From positions 1 to 64,000 of the forward strand of contig JARGOP010000005.1 of the NCBI GenBank assembly GCA_029233965.1: 64,000 nucleotides of DNA, given 5' to 3'. Origin of the DNA: Verrucomicrobiales bacterium (GTDB lineage Bacteria; Verrucomicrobiota; Verrucomicrobiia; Verrucomicrobiales; DEV007). Below the pieces are notes generated by a model that worked only from the letters and a program-made list of their open reading frames with translations, ran no database searches and had not been told where the DNA came from. The position numbers and the translations under genes were made by a program. Positions 1 through 11,156 of this stretch are shown piece by piece. Position 1 is the stretch's first letter, and every line of letters starts with the position of its first letter.

Positions 1-77
1 GCGGTTTCGGCCGGGGTTGTGTGGGGTCGGAACCGTGGCCGGTTCCGCTACGGGGTGATTGAGGGCCCCTCCCTGTC

Positions 78-1094
78 TCAGCTCTTCCACGCGACCGGAT
101 TCGGATTGCCTCTCCAGGCGACGCGGCCGCGTTCGCCGGGTTGAATCCGGGCTCCTTCTTTGAGAAAGCAGAGCCAGCTTTCGTTTTCGTAGCCGTCCGG
201 AGCGACCCGGACCTCCCAGATATGTCCCATGGAGCGGACGGACTCGACGGTGACCATGCATCCTTCATCGGCGATTTCGCAGGAGATCCAGCGGGCGTCT
301 TCGGGGCGTTTCCAGCAGAGTTCCCCGCTTTCGGGATCCCGAACCCCATTGGCGGGGCCGAAGCGTTCGGCGCAGTATTGGTCGACGGGTTCCCGATAGA
401 CCTCGGTCGGGCTGCCGGTCTGAAGGACGCGGCCTTCGTTAAGAATGGCAACCCGTGAAGAAATCGCGAGGGCGTCCTCGGGATCGTGTGTGACCATGAG
501 TGCAGTCTGTCCGAGGGCGGAAAGGATGGAACGGATTTCCTCCCGCAATTTCCGGCGCAGAGCGGGATCGAGATGACTGAAGGGCTCATCGAGCAGAATC
601 AGTCTCGGCTGGGGAGCGAGGGCACGGGCGAGGGCAAGACGTTGTCGTTCGCCTCCGGACAACTCGTGAGGGAAGCGGTTTTCCTTCCCCTTGAGATCCA
701 CCAGCTCGAAGCACTCCGCGACGCGGTCGGCTTTCTCGCTACGGTTCTGCTTCTTCAATCCGTAAGCGACATTCTTCGATGCGTTAAGATGCGGAAAGAG
801 CGCACCGTCCTGAAAGACAAGGCCGAGTCGACGGCGCTCGGGCGGGATCTCGGCTCGTGGGTGGGCGGCGTCGGCCATCATTTTGCCTCCGATGAGGACC
901 CGGCCGACATCGGGGAACTCGAGTCCTGCCGCGAGCCGGAGGAGAGTCGTTTTTCCGCTGCCGCTCTCCCCGATGAGGGCGAGCACCTCCCCTTCCCTTA
1001 CCTCGAGGCTGACGTCATTCACAGCAGGGACGGCTTGCGCGTCGTACTGCCTCGATACGTTCTGAAAACTGAGGATGGGTTCCGATTCACTCAT
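78..1094 (-). CDS. fbpC: ABC transporter ATP-binding protein, Fe3+ type (FbpC-like)
   Basis: Walker A GESGSGKTT, signature LSGGERQRLALARALA, Walker B LILLDEP; overlaps permease ORF by 8 bp. Confidence 0.9.
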   Translation of the reverse strand: MSESEPILSFQNVSRQYDAQAVPAVNDVSLEVREGEVLALIGESGSGKTTLLRLAAGLEFPDVGRVLIGGKMMADAAHPRAEIPPERRRLGLVFQDGALFPHLNASKNVAYGLKKQNRSEKADRVAECFELVDLKGKENRFPHELSGGERQRLALARALAPQPRLILLDEPFSHLDPALRRKLREEIRSILSALGQTALMVTHDPEDALAISSRVAILNEGRVLQTGSPTEVYREPVDQYCAERFGPANGVRDPESGELCWKRPEDARWISCEIADEGCMVTVESVRSMGHIWEVRVAPDGYENESWLCFLKEGARIQPGERGRVAWRGNPNPVAWKS

Positions 1095-2760
1095 GCGAAT
1101 TTGCCGGGGAAAGCCATCGATTCATGATCAACAGGCCCACTGCCCCTGCTGCCACTATCATGAGGGAAGGCACCGCGCAAGCCTGGAGACGGGCCTCCTT
1201 CGCGAGGCTGAAGGCACTCGTCGCGAGGGTTTCAAAGTTGGCGGGGCGCAGGATCAGGGTCAGGGGAAGCTCCTTGAGGATATCCACGAAGAGAAGCATC
1301 GCGGCGGCGAGGAGAGGTCCCCGCAGGAGAGGCAGGTCGATGCGGAGAAAGGTCGCGAGGGGGGATCGTCCGAGAAGCCGGGACGCTTCGCCGAGGGAAG
1401 GTCCAAGTCGATCCATGCCGGCCCGGCTCAATTGCAGAGGAATCGCGAAAAAGCGGACAAGATAAGCGAACCCGATCAGGAACACGGTGCCGCTGAAAAG
1501 GGGTATCCAGGAGACTTCGAGATGATCGAGTCCGCCGAAAACGACGAGAACGCCCACGGCAATGACCGCACCCGGCGTCGCATAACCGAGGCCGGAAAGG
1601 CGAAAGCAGCCCTTGCGGAGCGGATTCTCCCTCAGGCGAACTGCGAAAGCGAAGATGGCAGCGAAAATCGTGACGATGACCGCGGTGGTTCCCGCAAGGG
1701 TGAGCCCCCGCGTGAGCGAGTCACCGAAGGCGAGGCTGACTCCCCGGTCGGAGGTGAGATTCAGCCACGACCAGTGAAGGAGGCGCCCCACGGGATAAAG
1801 AAAACCAATCGCCAGGGGAAGAAGGCAGCAGAGAAAAGCCAGCGCCGCCTTTCCTCCGCTCAAGCGCTTTCGCACCATGGGGACGGAGGTTCCCTCTGCT
1901 TCCACGTAACGGGCGCGACCCCGGAGAAGTTGCTCGACGATGAGGAGGATCGCCACAGCGAGCATGACGATGCCGGCGAGCCGCAGGGCCGACACTTTAT
2001 CCCCCATCCCGAACCAGGTCCGGAAGATCCCTTCCGTCAGCGTCGGGACGCCGAAGAAATGGACCGCGCCATAGTCATTGATCACTTCCATGACGACCAG
2101 TGCGGCCCCCGCAACCATGGCCGGCCGTGCCAGCGGGATCGCAACACGGAAGAAAACCTGTCCGGGGCGATCCCCGAGGCAGCGGGCCGATTCAATGAGC
2201 GCTCTCCCCTGCTGCAAAAAAGCGGCGCGGCAGGCGAGGTAGATGTAGGGATACAGCACCGCCCCCATCATGAGAATGAGGAGTCCGTAGCGGATCACGA
2301 GTTCCGTCTTCAGGAAGGCCTCGATGCTGACATTCGTCCGTAGCCAGATCAGCAGGGGAATCGCGGCTTCAGGGCCCTGATAAAAGACGAAGGCGGCGAC
2401 GTAGCTCGGCAGCGCGAGCGGGAGAATCAAGGCCCAGGAAAAGAGGCGGCGACCAGGAAAATCGTGGATCGTTACGAGCCAGGCCGGCAGCACCCCCATG
2501 AGGAGTGCGACCGCACTGACGCCAACGACGAGGACGGCGGTGTTGATCAGGTAACGGGGCAGGACCGTCTCGACAAGATGCCCCCATTCCGGACCGGCTT
2601 TGGTGAGATGGATGAGAACGGCAACGATGGGAAGACAGAGCAGCGCGGTAAACACACCGACGCCGATTCCCCAGGAGTCGGGGAACTTCAGCTTTCGCCA
2701 AAACCTCCCGCCTGTAGGGGAAGAAGACCGCAGGGCCTCATTCGTTTCAGCGTATTCCAT
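1087..2760 (-). CDS. fbpB: Fe3+ ABC transporter permease (FbpB-like, two fused permease halves)
   Basis: 557 aa multi-TM protein between the ATPase and the binding protein genes. Confidence 0.85.
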   Translation of the reverse strand: MEYAETNEALRSSSPTGGRFWRKLKFPDSWGIGVGVFTALLCLPIVAVLIHLTKAGPEWGHLVETVLPRYLINTAVLVVGVSAVALLMGVLPAWLVTIHDFPGRRLFSWALILPLALPSYVAAFVFYQGPEAAIPLLIWLRTNVSIEAFLKTELVIRYGLLILMMGAVLYPYIYLACRAAFLQQGRALIESARCLGDRPGQVFFRVAIPLARPAMVAGAALVVMEVINDYGAVHFFGVPTLTEGIFRTWFGMGDKVSALRLAGIVMLAVAILLIVEQLLRGRARYVEAEGTSVPMVRKRLSGGKAALAFLCCLLPLAIGFLYPVGRLLHWSWLNLTSDRGVSLAFGDSLTRGLTLAGTTAVIVTIFAAIFAFAVRLRENPLRKGCFRLSGLGYATPGAVIAVGVLVVFGGLDHLEVSWIPLFSGTVFLIGFAYLVRFFAIPLQLSRAGMDRLGPSLGEASRLLGRSPLATFLRIDLPLLRGPLLAAAMLLFVDILKELPLTLILRPANFETLATSAFSLAKEARLQACAVPSLMIVAAGAVGLLIMNRWLSPANSHE

Positions 2761-2781
2761 CCTTCGTTTCAGCCGGCAGGA

Positions 2782-3795
2782 TTATTCCCAGCCGGCGCGA
2801 TTGAAAAGGCGGACCGCTTCTGCGTTCAACTCCCCGAGCGTGGAGAGCGGCACGGGATCGGCTTTGAATTTGCCCCAGCGCTCCTGATTCTCTGACCAGG
2901 TCGCGGCAGGATTGACAGGATACTCAAAGGTGTTTTCCGGGTACCTGGACTGCACCTCTTCGGAGAGCAGAAACTCGATGACCTGTTCTGCCAGTTCGGC
3001 TTTCTTCGTGCCCTTGACGACTCCGATGCCGCTGATGTTCACGTGGGTCCCCCGCCCTTCCTGGTTGGGGAAATAGAGAGCCACGGCAGTGGCTGCCTCG
3101 CGGTCATTCGGCTCTTCGGATGTCTCGAGAAGTCCCACGTAGTAGGTGTTGGCAACGGCAAGGTCGGCAAGACCGGCAGCCACGGCACGGATTTGATCCC
3201 GGTCACTTCCCTGGGGAGGACGGGCCATGTTCTTTCGCACGGCCGCGGCCCATTCGCCGGCTTTTTCCTCGCCGTTGGCGGCGATGATCGTGGTCATGAG
3301 AGACTGGTTGTAGGAGTTGGAAGAAGAGCGGATCACGATACGTCCGCGCCACTTCGGATCGGCAAGGTCTTCGTAGGTGGAAAGCTCCTCCGGCTTGACG
3401 CGGTCTTTCGAGTAAATGATGACCCGGGCGCGATTCGTGATTGCGACCCAGTGGTTTTCAGGATCTTTCAGCGTCTCCGGAACGATCCCGAGCACTACCG
3501 GGGAAGTGATCGGCTGAAGGAGGCCGACTTTTTGCGCCCGGTCGAGGCCGGCACCGTCCGCGGTCATGAAGAGGTCGGCAGGCGTGTTCGCCCCCTCCTC
3601 TTCAAGCCGGGCGATCAGTTCATCAGCTGATGCCTTCACGACGTTGACCTTGATCCCCTTTTCTTTGAGAAGCTTATCATGAACGGCTTCGTCGAAGGCG
3701 TAGTGACGCTGGGTGTAGAGCGTGACTTCTTTGGTTTCAGCAAAGGCCTGCAGAGCGGCACCGAGAATGAGGATCGTGGAGAGGATTTTGATCAT
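2782..3795 (-). CDS. fbpA: Fe3+ ABC transporter substrate-binding protein (FbpA-like)
   Basis: N-terminal signal peptide, then EVTLYTQRHYAFDEAVHDKLLKEKGIKVNVV...; first gene of the operon. Confidence 0.85.
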   Translation of the reverse strand: MIKILSTILILGAALQAFAETKEVTLYTQRHYAFDEAVHDKLLKEKGIKVNVVKASADELIARLEEEGANTPADLFMTADGAGLDRAQKVGLLQPITSPVVLGIVPETLKDPENHWVAITNRARVIIYSKDRVKPEELSTYEDLADPKWRGRIVIRSSSNSYNQSLMTTIIAANGEEKAGEWAAAVRKNMARPPQGSDRDQIRAVAAGLADLAVANTYYVGLLETSEEPNDREAATAVALYFPNQEGRGTHVNISGIGVVKGTKKAELAEQVIEFLLSEEVQSRYPENTFEYPVNPAATWSENQERWGKFKADPVPLSTLGELNAEAVRLFNRAGWE

Positions 3796-3803
3796 GACGT
3801 TAT

Positions 3804-3818
3804 TGAGAATGAATCTCG
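3804..3818 (-). promoter_or_regulatory. candidate Fur-box-like operator
   Basis: TGAGAAT-G-AATCTCG resembles the 7-1-7 Fur consensus; 9 bp upstream of fbpA start. Confidence 0.35.
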
Positions 3819-3956
3819 ATAGCGGAATCTTCTTCGAATGTTCCGTTCTGGCAACTGCGAAATGGCGCTATATTTTTTTGCGCGGTATTCGATGAAGATC
3901 GCTTGATCCATTGCGCCTCTGATAAAAACGGCTAATTTCCCGCCCCTGCCCCGCTT

Positions 3957-5636
<1,680 letters not shown>

Positions 5637-5728
5637 TCTGATTTCGAGCCAAAAATCGCAGGAATCACGTCGTCATCGTGGTGACGATGAGGGTTGCAGG
5701 AAACTTCGGAATCAGGTTTCCTCTCCGT

Positions 5729-6319
5729 ATGAAATTCCCCCCGCTGCTCGTCGCTCTCTTTCTCGCTGCCACTTTCCCTGTCTCGACGGTTCAAGCCGAA
5801 GAGTTCCTGTTTAACGGAAAGGACCTTTCCGGCTGGAAGGTGCCGGCGGACAACATCTGGTGGCTCGTAGAGGATGGTGTCCTGCAAGTCAGAAGCGGCC
5901 CGGAGCAGAAGGGATCGATCCTCTGGACGGAGGAGGAGTTCGGGAACTTCGTGCTCACGCTCGAGTTCAAGTTCGTCAGCGGAACGATTGATTCCGGCGT
6001 GCACCTCCGGAATGAGGATCAGATCCAGATCGGCATCTCCGGCTCCCTGAAGCGCGACATGACGGCGTCACCTTACATCCCCAAAAAAGGGTATCCCGTC
6101 GAAGCGGAAGGGGTCGCCGAATTGCTGAAGATGGAAGACTGGAACGTAATGAAGATCGAGGTCAAGGGGATGGACTACGCGGTCTCCCTGAACGGGAAAA
6201 AGGTCATGACGTACACGACCGATACGGGGCAGGCAAAAGGGCCGATTGGCCTCCAGCTTCACGCAAAGCGCGACATGGGCATTGATTACCGCAATATTCG
6301 CGTGGCAAAACTGGATTGA
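5729..6319 (+). CDS. DUF1080 (3-keto-disaccharide hydrolase-like) secreted protein
   Basis: Signal peptide MKFPPLLVALFLAATFPVSTVQA then FLFNGKDLSGWKV; ORF track start 5678, internal ATG preferred. Confidence 0.8.
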   Translation: MKFPPLLVALFLAATFPVSTVQAEEFLFNGKDLSGWKVPADNIWWLVEDGVLQVRSGPEQKGSILWTEEEFGNFVLTLEFKFVSGTIDSGVHLRNEDQIQIGISGSLKRDMTASPYIPKKGYPVEAEGVAELLKMEDWNVMKIEVKGMDYAVSLNGKKVMTYTTDTGQAKGPIGLQLHAKRDMGIDYRNIRVAKLD

Positions 6320-6341
6320 ATCGTGCTCATTGTATTCACCC

Positions 6342-6713
6342 ATGGAATCCGAATTATCCCTTTATGACCGCATCGGCGGCGCTGAGACAATCTCCAGCCT
6401 CGTCGACAGTTTCTACGAGAAAGTCCTCGCTGACGGCGAGCTTTCCCCCTATTTCAAGCATGCCCCCACGGGCAAGCTCCTGGAAATGCAGAAAGAGTTC
6501 TTTTCCGCAGCAACCGGCGGTCCCTTGACCTACAGCGGAAGACCACTTCGGGATGTGCATCGCAACATGGCGATCAGCAAACGGGAATTCGGAAGGTTCA
6601 CGGAGCATCTCATCGAAACCCTCAAGGAAGTGGGTGTCAGTGAGGAGGCCTCCTACGAGATCATCAGCCACGTGAATCTTTACGCGGACGAAATCACCAA
6701 CGACGTCTACTGA
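6342..6713 (+). CDS. group 1 truncated hemoglobin
   Basis: LYDRIGGAETISSLVDSFYEKVLADGELSPYF and proximal-His segment DVHRNMAIS; start moved to ATG at 6342. Confidence 0.85.
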   Translation: MESELSLYDRIGGAETISSLVDSFYEKVLADGELSPYFKHAPTGKLLEMQKEFFSAATGGPLTYSGRPLRDVHRNMAISKREFGRFTEHLIETLKEVGVSEEASYEIISHVNLYADEITNDVY

Positions 6714-6761
6714 CGACATCCGGATCGCGGGAAAGCGGCTCTCTTCACCTCGATTCAGTGG

Positions 6762-7241
6762 TCAGCGGACCGGTGTGATCGGAGCGGTTGGGTCGACCGG
6801 TCTCTGCGGTAAGGGACTCTTGCTCCCTTCTTTTTCCTTCGGCTTTTTCTCTTTCGGCGGACCGGGAATGACTTCTTTTTTTCCGGCCCACTCCTGAACT
6901 GACTGCCCCGTGAAATAGTCCTTCAAGAAGGCTCCGGCTGCTTTCGCGATAAAATCGACCTCATCGGCGTGATGATGGAGCACAACGAGGCGATGCCCCT
7001 TCGAGAGAACGAGAAGAAGATTTCCGCCGTCGTAGCAGAAAGAGAGAATTTCAGGGCTGCGGCCTTCCTGATTGAAGTAGGCCACGATATCATCCAGAAC
7101 CGAGACCATCGCTTCGACCCGCTCGGGTGAATAGGCCAGGTCTGAGAAAATCTCCTCGGTATCTTTCGAGAAGAGAACGCCAAAGACAGATCCCGCCTGA
7201 CGCATGGATCCGAGGGTGGCGATGAGGGATTCCGGGCTCAT
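6762..7241 (-). CDS. hypothetical protein, possible Roadblock/LC7-like fold
   Basis: 159 aa ORF overlapping upstream ORF by 4 bp (ATGA). Confidence 0.6.
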   Translation of the reverse strand: MSPESLIATLGSMRQAGSVFGVLFSKDTEEIFSDLAYSPERVEAMVSVLDDIVAYFNQEGRSPEILSFCYDGGNLLLVLSKGHRLVVLHHHADEVDFIAKAAGAFLKDYFTGQSVQEWAGKKEVIPGPPKEKKPKEKEGSKSPLPQRPVDPTAPITPVR

Positions 7242-7591
7242 CGATTGATAAAGGCGCGGATGGAGCGGTTAAATTCGCGAAACGACATGCGGCGGTTCAC
7301 CATCCCCCCTGCCACCTGCGGATCCTGAGGGTTTGAATTCTGGTCGAAACAAAATCCCACGGTTTCCCCTTTTTCATAAAGCGTCGCGGAAGAAACCGCG
7401 TGCATTCCGAGCTGCTCCCCGAGAAGGATCGCGCACTCCTGCAGCGTCATCAGGTTTTCGGCGAAGAGTGCCGTATCCTCCCGACCGCTCTTTCCGCTGG
7501 CCGATCCGCGCCCGGCGGTAAAAAACCGGATCTTCCCCTGGGCGAGCGCTTCTTTCAGCACTTCATTCTCTGACTCTTCACCTTCGGACAT
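7238..7591 (-). CDS. hypothetical protein
   Basis: 117 aa ORF translationally coupled to the next ORF. Confidence 0.6.
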   Translation of the reverse strand: MSEGEESENEVLKEALAQGKIRFFTAGRGSASGKSGREDTALFAENLMTLQECAILLGEQLGMHAVSSATLYEKGETVGFCFDQNSNPQDPQVAGGMVNRRMSFREFNRSIRAFINR

Positions 7592-7691
7592 GGGCGTTAG
7601 ACTACCGTTTTTCGACAGGGGGATCTTACCCGAATTCGCCCGAATGTCGAATCCTTAAGCTTTCTTCACTATACTCGCAGTTTGAGCGGTG

Positions 7692-7806
7692 CTCAACTGT
7701 GGCGGAATGATGACTCGGCGAAGCCCCGGATTCATTGACAACGCCACCGGCACAGGGGTGGTAGAGCCCCGGTTCCGCATAAAATCCACCCCTCTCGACA
7801 GTTGAG
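7692..7806. other. possible structured RNA leader upstream of der
   Basis: Perfect inverted repeats CTCAACTGT(7692)/ACAGTTGAG(7798), GCGGAA(7702)/TTCCGC(7773), AGGGGTGG(7754)/CCACCCCT(7786); the last two cross. Confidence 0.3.
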
Positions 7807-7973
7807 TTGCGTCTGCGGGGTTTTGGTCGACTTTTGGAGGGTTGAGGCCCGCCCTCTTCCGCCGGTCACCCTCACTTTTCCGGCGGCTCCGTTCACCTTC
7901 GTTTCCGGCTGTCAAGATGCCTCCCGGGGGTTCAGGCAGTTGCGGGAACAGGGCCACACCACTCCAGATCCGC

Positions 7974-9365
7974 ATGTCCCGTAAACATCTTCCCAGTGTG
8001 GCCATTGTTGGCCGCCCCAACGTCGGCAAGTCAGCTATTTTCAACCGCCTCGCGGGGCGGAGAATCGCGATTGTGCATGATCAGCCCGGAGTGACCCGTG
8101 ACCGGATCGCCGCGGAATGCAAGCGCGGACGCTTTGCCTTCGAGTTGACGGATACGGGAGGAATCGGAGCGATTTTGAATGATGGTTTTGCCGGGCAGGT
8201 GCGGGCCGAGGCGGACATTGCGATCCACTCCGCTGATGTGATTCTATTCGTGGTGGATGCCCGTGAGGGAATTCATCCGATTGATGAAGAGCTGGCCAAC
8301 GTGCTTCGCAAGGAGGCCGGGCACGGCAAGGTCCTCCTGATTGCCAACAAGGTCGACACGGCGAAGACCGACAACGATGTCGATGAATTCACCCGGCTCG
8401 GGTTTCCGGACCTGATCGGCCTTTCCGCAGCGCATGGACGGAATTTTGATCAGTTGGAAGGCGCGCTGGAGGATCATCTCGCCAACCTTTACCCCGCCCC
8501 TGCCGAGGAGGACGAAGAGGCGAAGGAGGATCCCGTGAAGATCGCAATTGTCGGAAGGCCCAATGTTGGAAAGTCATCGCTGATTAATGCGATCCTGAAC
8601 GACGAGCGCAGCATTGTCTCGGATGTTGCCGGAACGACCCGGGATGCGGTCGATGTCCCCTATCGCTGCAATCACAAGCCCTACATCCTGATCGACACCG
8701 CAGGGATTCGCCAGCGAACCCGGCGCGATACATCCGTGGAGCAGTTTTCCGTGATGCGGTCGGAGCGCTCGATTCGCCGCGCTGATCTCTGCCTTCTCGT
8801 CATCGACGCCTCCTCCGGGGTTGTTTCTCAGGACCGTCGCATTGCGAAAATGATTCTCGACGAGAACAAGCCGTGTCTGGTTCTCCTCAATAAGTTCGAC
8901 CTCTACCACCCCGATGCTCACTTTCAGGACCGGATTGATCAGTTTCGCGAGGAGCTCGGGGACGATCTCTTTTTCATCCCCTACGCCCCGAAAGTCGCGA
9001 TCTCAGCGAAGAACCGCCAATACATCACGAAAGTCTTCGATGCAGTGGAAAAGGTGATCGAAACCGCCGAGCACCCCGTCTCGACGGGTATCCTCAACCG
9101 GCTCCTGCAGACTTCGATTGAGAGAAATCCCCCGCCGGTGCGCCAGGGCAAACGTCTCAAGCTTCTCTACGCGACCCAGAGGAGAGACGACAAGGCCGGC
9201 CCTGTCCCCGTTCCCGAATACATGCTTTTCGTCAACCACGCGAGCCTTCTCACGAGAACCTACGAGCGTTTCCTCGAGAATCAGATTCGGAAGGAATATC
9301 CGATGGAGGGACTTCCCTTTGTCTTCAAAGTGAAGTCACGGGTCTCGAAGAAAAAAGGCGCCTGA
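7974..9365 (+). CDS. der: ribosome-associated GTPase Der (two tandem G domains)
   Basis: VAIVGRPNVGKSAIFNRL and IAIVGRPNVGKSSLINAIL; start ATG at 7974. Confidence 0.95.
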   Translation: MSRKHLPSVAIVGRPNVGKSAIFNRLAGRRIAIVHDQPGVTRDRIAAECKRGRFAFELTDTGGIGAILNDGFAGQVRAEADIAIHSADVILFVVDAREGIHPIDEELANVLRKEAGHGKVLLIANKVDTAKTDNDVDEFTRLGFPDLIGLSAAHGRNFDQLEGALEDHLANLYPAPAEEDEEAKEDPVKIAIVGRPNVGKSSLINAILNDERSIVSDVAGTTRDAVDVPYRCNHKPYILIDTAGIRQRTRRDTSVEQFSVMRSERSIRRADLCLLVIDASSGVVSQDRRIAKMILDENKPCLVLLNKFDLYHPDAHFQDRIDQFREELGDDLFFIPYAPKVAISAKNRQYITKVFDAVEKVIETAEHPVSTGILNRLLQTSIERNPPPVRQGKRLKLLYATQRRDDKAGPVPVPEYMLFVNHASLLTRTYERFLENQIRKEYPMEGLPFVFKVKSRVSKKKGA

Positions 9366-9380
9366 CCACCGGCCTTCTCT

Positions 9381-10133
9381 TTATCGGGAGCGAATGTCGT
9401 TGATCTCATCCTCCGTCGCGGGGAGAACGTTCATCTTCACTTCGTTCGGAATTTCCACTTCCGGGTTCTCCTCGTAGAGATACGATTCCATGATCATGTA
9501 GACCTTCCCGCGACTGTTCGGGCGGAAGGTTCTCGATCCGAGGGCACGGGTGATTTTGATCGGCTCTTCCCCCGTCTCGATCTCAAGCACGAACTGCTGG
9601 CCGGATAACCCGAAGGTCGGGTCCACCTTGCGCATTTCGTTCTGAATTTCGACGAGCGGGCGGAAGAGTTCCTGATACGTGACCTTGCCGTCTTTGATCT
9701 CGGGCGGCGTGACTTTGGGAACTTCGAGTTCAACGTAGATATTCAGCGAACCACGGGGTTGATTGGCAACCAGGTCCGGGTTGGATTCGATGAGATCCTC
9801 ACGAAACGGCACCGTGACGAAACCATCGTTGTCGACAACGAGAACAAGAGGTCCTTCTTCGAGGTCCAGAAAAAGCTCGATGTCCTTTGACTTGACGCTT
9901 GAATTGCGACTCTGAATTCGAAGACGGTATTCCTCGGCATCCTTGTCCGAGCGGGCGTCGCTTTGGGCGATCTTGATGAGATGCTGATACGGAAGGCGGG
10001 CCAGATTGTTGAAATCGAGCGGACGCCCCGAAAGCGTTTCCGGTGTCGCAGTAGTCTCTTCGTCCTGCGCGGTGGCAGAAATTAACAAGGCACCGAGAGC
10101 GAGGCAGAGAACGACGGTGGCTTTTTTCATCAT
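9381..10133 (-). CDS. hypothetical secreted protein
   Basis: Signal peptide MMKKATVVLCLALGALLISATAQ; start inside the 266-aa ORF. Confidence 0.65.
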   Translation of the reverse strand: MMKKATVVLCLALGALLISATAQDEETTATPETLSGRPLDFNNLARLPYQHLIKIAQSDARSDKDAEEYRLRIQSRNSSVKSKDIELFLDLEEGPLVLVVDNDGFVTVPFREDLIESNPDLVANQPRGSLNIYVELEVPKVTPPEIKDGKVTYQELFRPLVEIQNEMRKVDPTFGLSGQQFVLEIETGEEPIKITRALGSRTFRPNSRGKVYMIMESYLYEENPEVEIPNEVKMNVLPATEDEINDIRSR

Positions 10134-10177
10134 TGATTTCAGAATCTCCGTAATTGAACACCCCCAGCGGATGCAAT

Positions 10178-11089
10178 TCAAGCCCGATGATCAGTAAGCT
10201 TCTCCCAATAAAGTCGAATCCCGTCGGCACACATCGCGGTTCCGTTGATCTCCTGCAGGGTGCTCCAGACCTCTGAAGGAATTTGAGCACGAAAGGCCTG
10301 CTCCATTTGAAAGGCTTCGTAGGCCACCCGGAGCGCCTCGGCATCCATCCCCTCCGCGAGGCGCTGCTGAACAAAGAGGGCGTTCAACTCCACAGCGTCC
10401 CGGTAGGAATCGAGATGGGGCCCGGGATTTTCAACTTCCCCGAAGTGAGTCAGGTAAAGTGATTTCGGACCCCGGGCGCTGAGATGCCCGATGCTGGAAA
10501 GGGTATGCTCGAGGTGAAATTGCGGAGGGGCGGAAGTGACGGAGATAAAATCAGAGTGATCGATTTTCGCTCCGGCGGCGTCCCCCGCGAAAATGACGTC
10601 ATCCAACTGGTAGGCATGGTGATGAAAACAGTGGCCCGGTGTTTCCAGAGTCCGGAGCTGTAAGCCGGCGACTTCAATGAGCTCGTCATTCGCGACAGCG
10701 ACAATACACTCCTCCGGCGCCGGAACCATTGCCCCCCAGAGTTCATCGAACTGCTCCCCGTAAACCTGTCTCGCACTCGCTTCGAGTCGCTCAGGATCGA
10801 CGAGATGCTTCGCGCCCTTGGGGTGAACGTGGACCGGAACGCCCTGCCCTGCCCACCAGCCCGCTGATCCCGCATGGTCGAGATGAATATGGGTCACGAA
10901 GACTGCCGCAATCTCTTCCGGTTTGATCTGACGGGACGCCAGTTCACGGAGGAGCGTTTCCCGACAGGATTCAGGTCCGGTTTCAATCAGAATGAACCCG
11001 TCCGGGCCTTCCACGAGGAAGGAAGCGATGGCACGCGCCCGGTTCCGGAACCGGAGATCTATCGTATGAACCTGCATCACTGCCATCAT
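10178..11089 (-). CDS. MBL-fold metallo-hydrolase
   Basis: THIHLDHAGSAG metal-binding motif. Confidence 0.85.
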   Translation of the reverse strand: MMAVMQVHTIDLRFRNRARAIASFLVEGPDGFILIETGPESCRETLLRELASRQIKPEEIAAVFVTHIHLDHAGSAGWWAGQGVPVHVHPKGAKHLVDPERLEASARQVYGEQFDELWGAMVPAPEECIVAVANDELIEVAGLQLRTLETPGHCFHHHAYQLDDVIFAGDAAGAKIDHSDFISVTSAPPQFHLEHTLSSIGHLSARGPKSLYLTHFGEVENPGPHLDSYRDAVELNALFVQQRLAEGMDAEALRVAYEAFQMEQAFRAQIPSEVWSTLQEINGTAMCADGIRLYWEKLTDHRA

Positions 11090-11156
11090 ACCGATTCCCG
11101 CTAACGAGCCAACTCAAACTTGCCGGATCGTTAGGGCATGTCTAAGTTGCGCGACC

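Noticed and set aside
28-47. perfect hairpin CGGAACCG-TGGC-CGGTTCCG downstream of fbpC
   Set aside because: No T-tract on either strand and too close to the window edge to judge; could lie within a truncated neighbouring gene.
1075-2343. 422-aa plus-strand ORF over the iron permease
   Set aside because: Highly charged, low-complexity antisense product; permease on the other strand is convincing.
7758-7800. tRNA-like D-arm string GTGGTAGAGC
   Set aside because: No matching anticodon arm, no GGTTCRANTCC T-loop and no acceptor pairing.
7655-8044. 129-aa minus-strand ORF overlapping the start of der
   Set aside because: PTLGRPTMATLG is the usual antisense echo of the Der G1 motif; no independent support.
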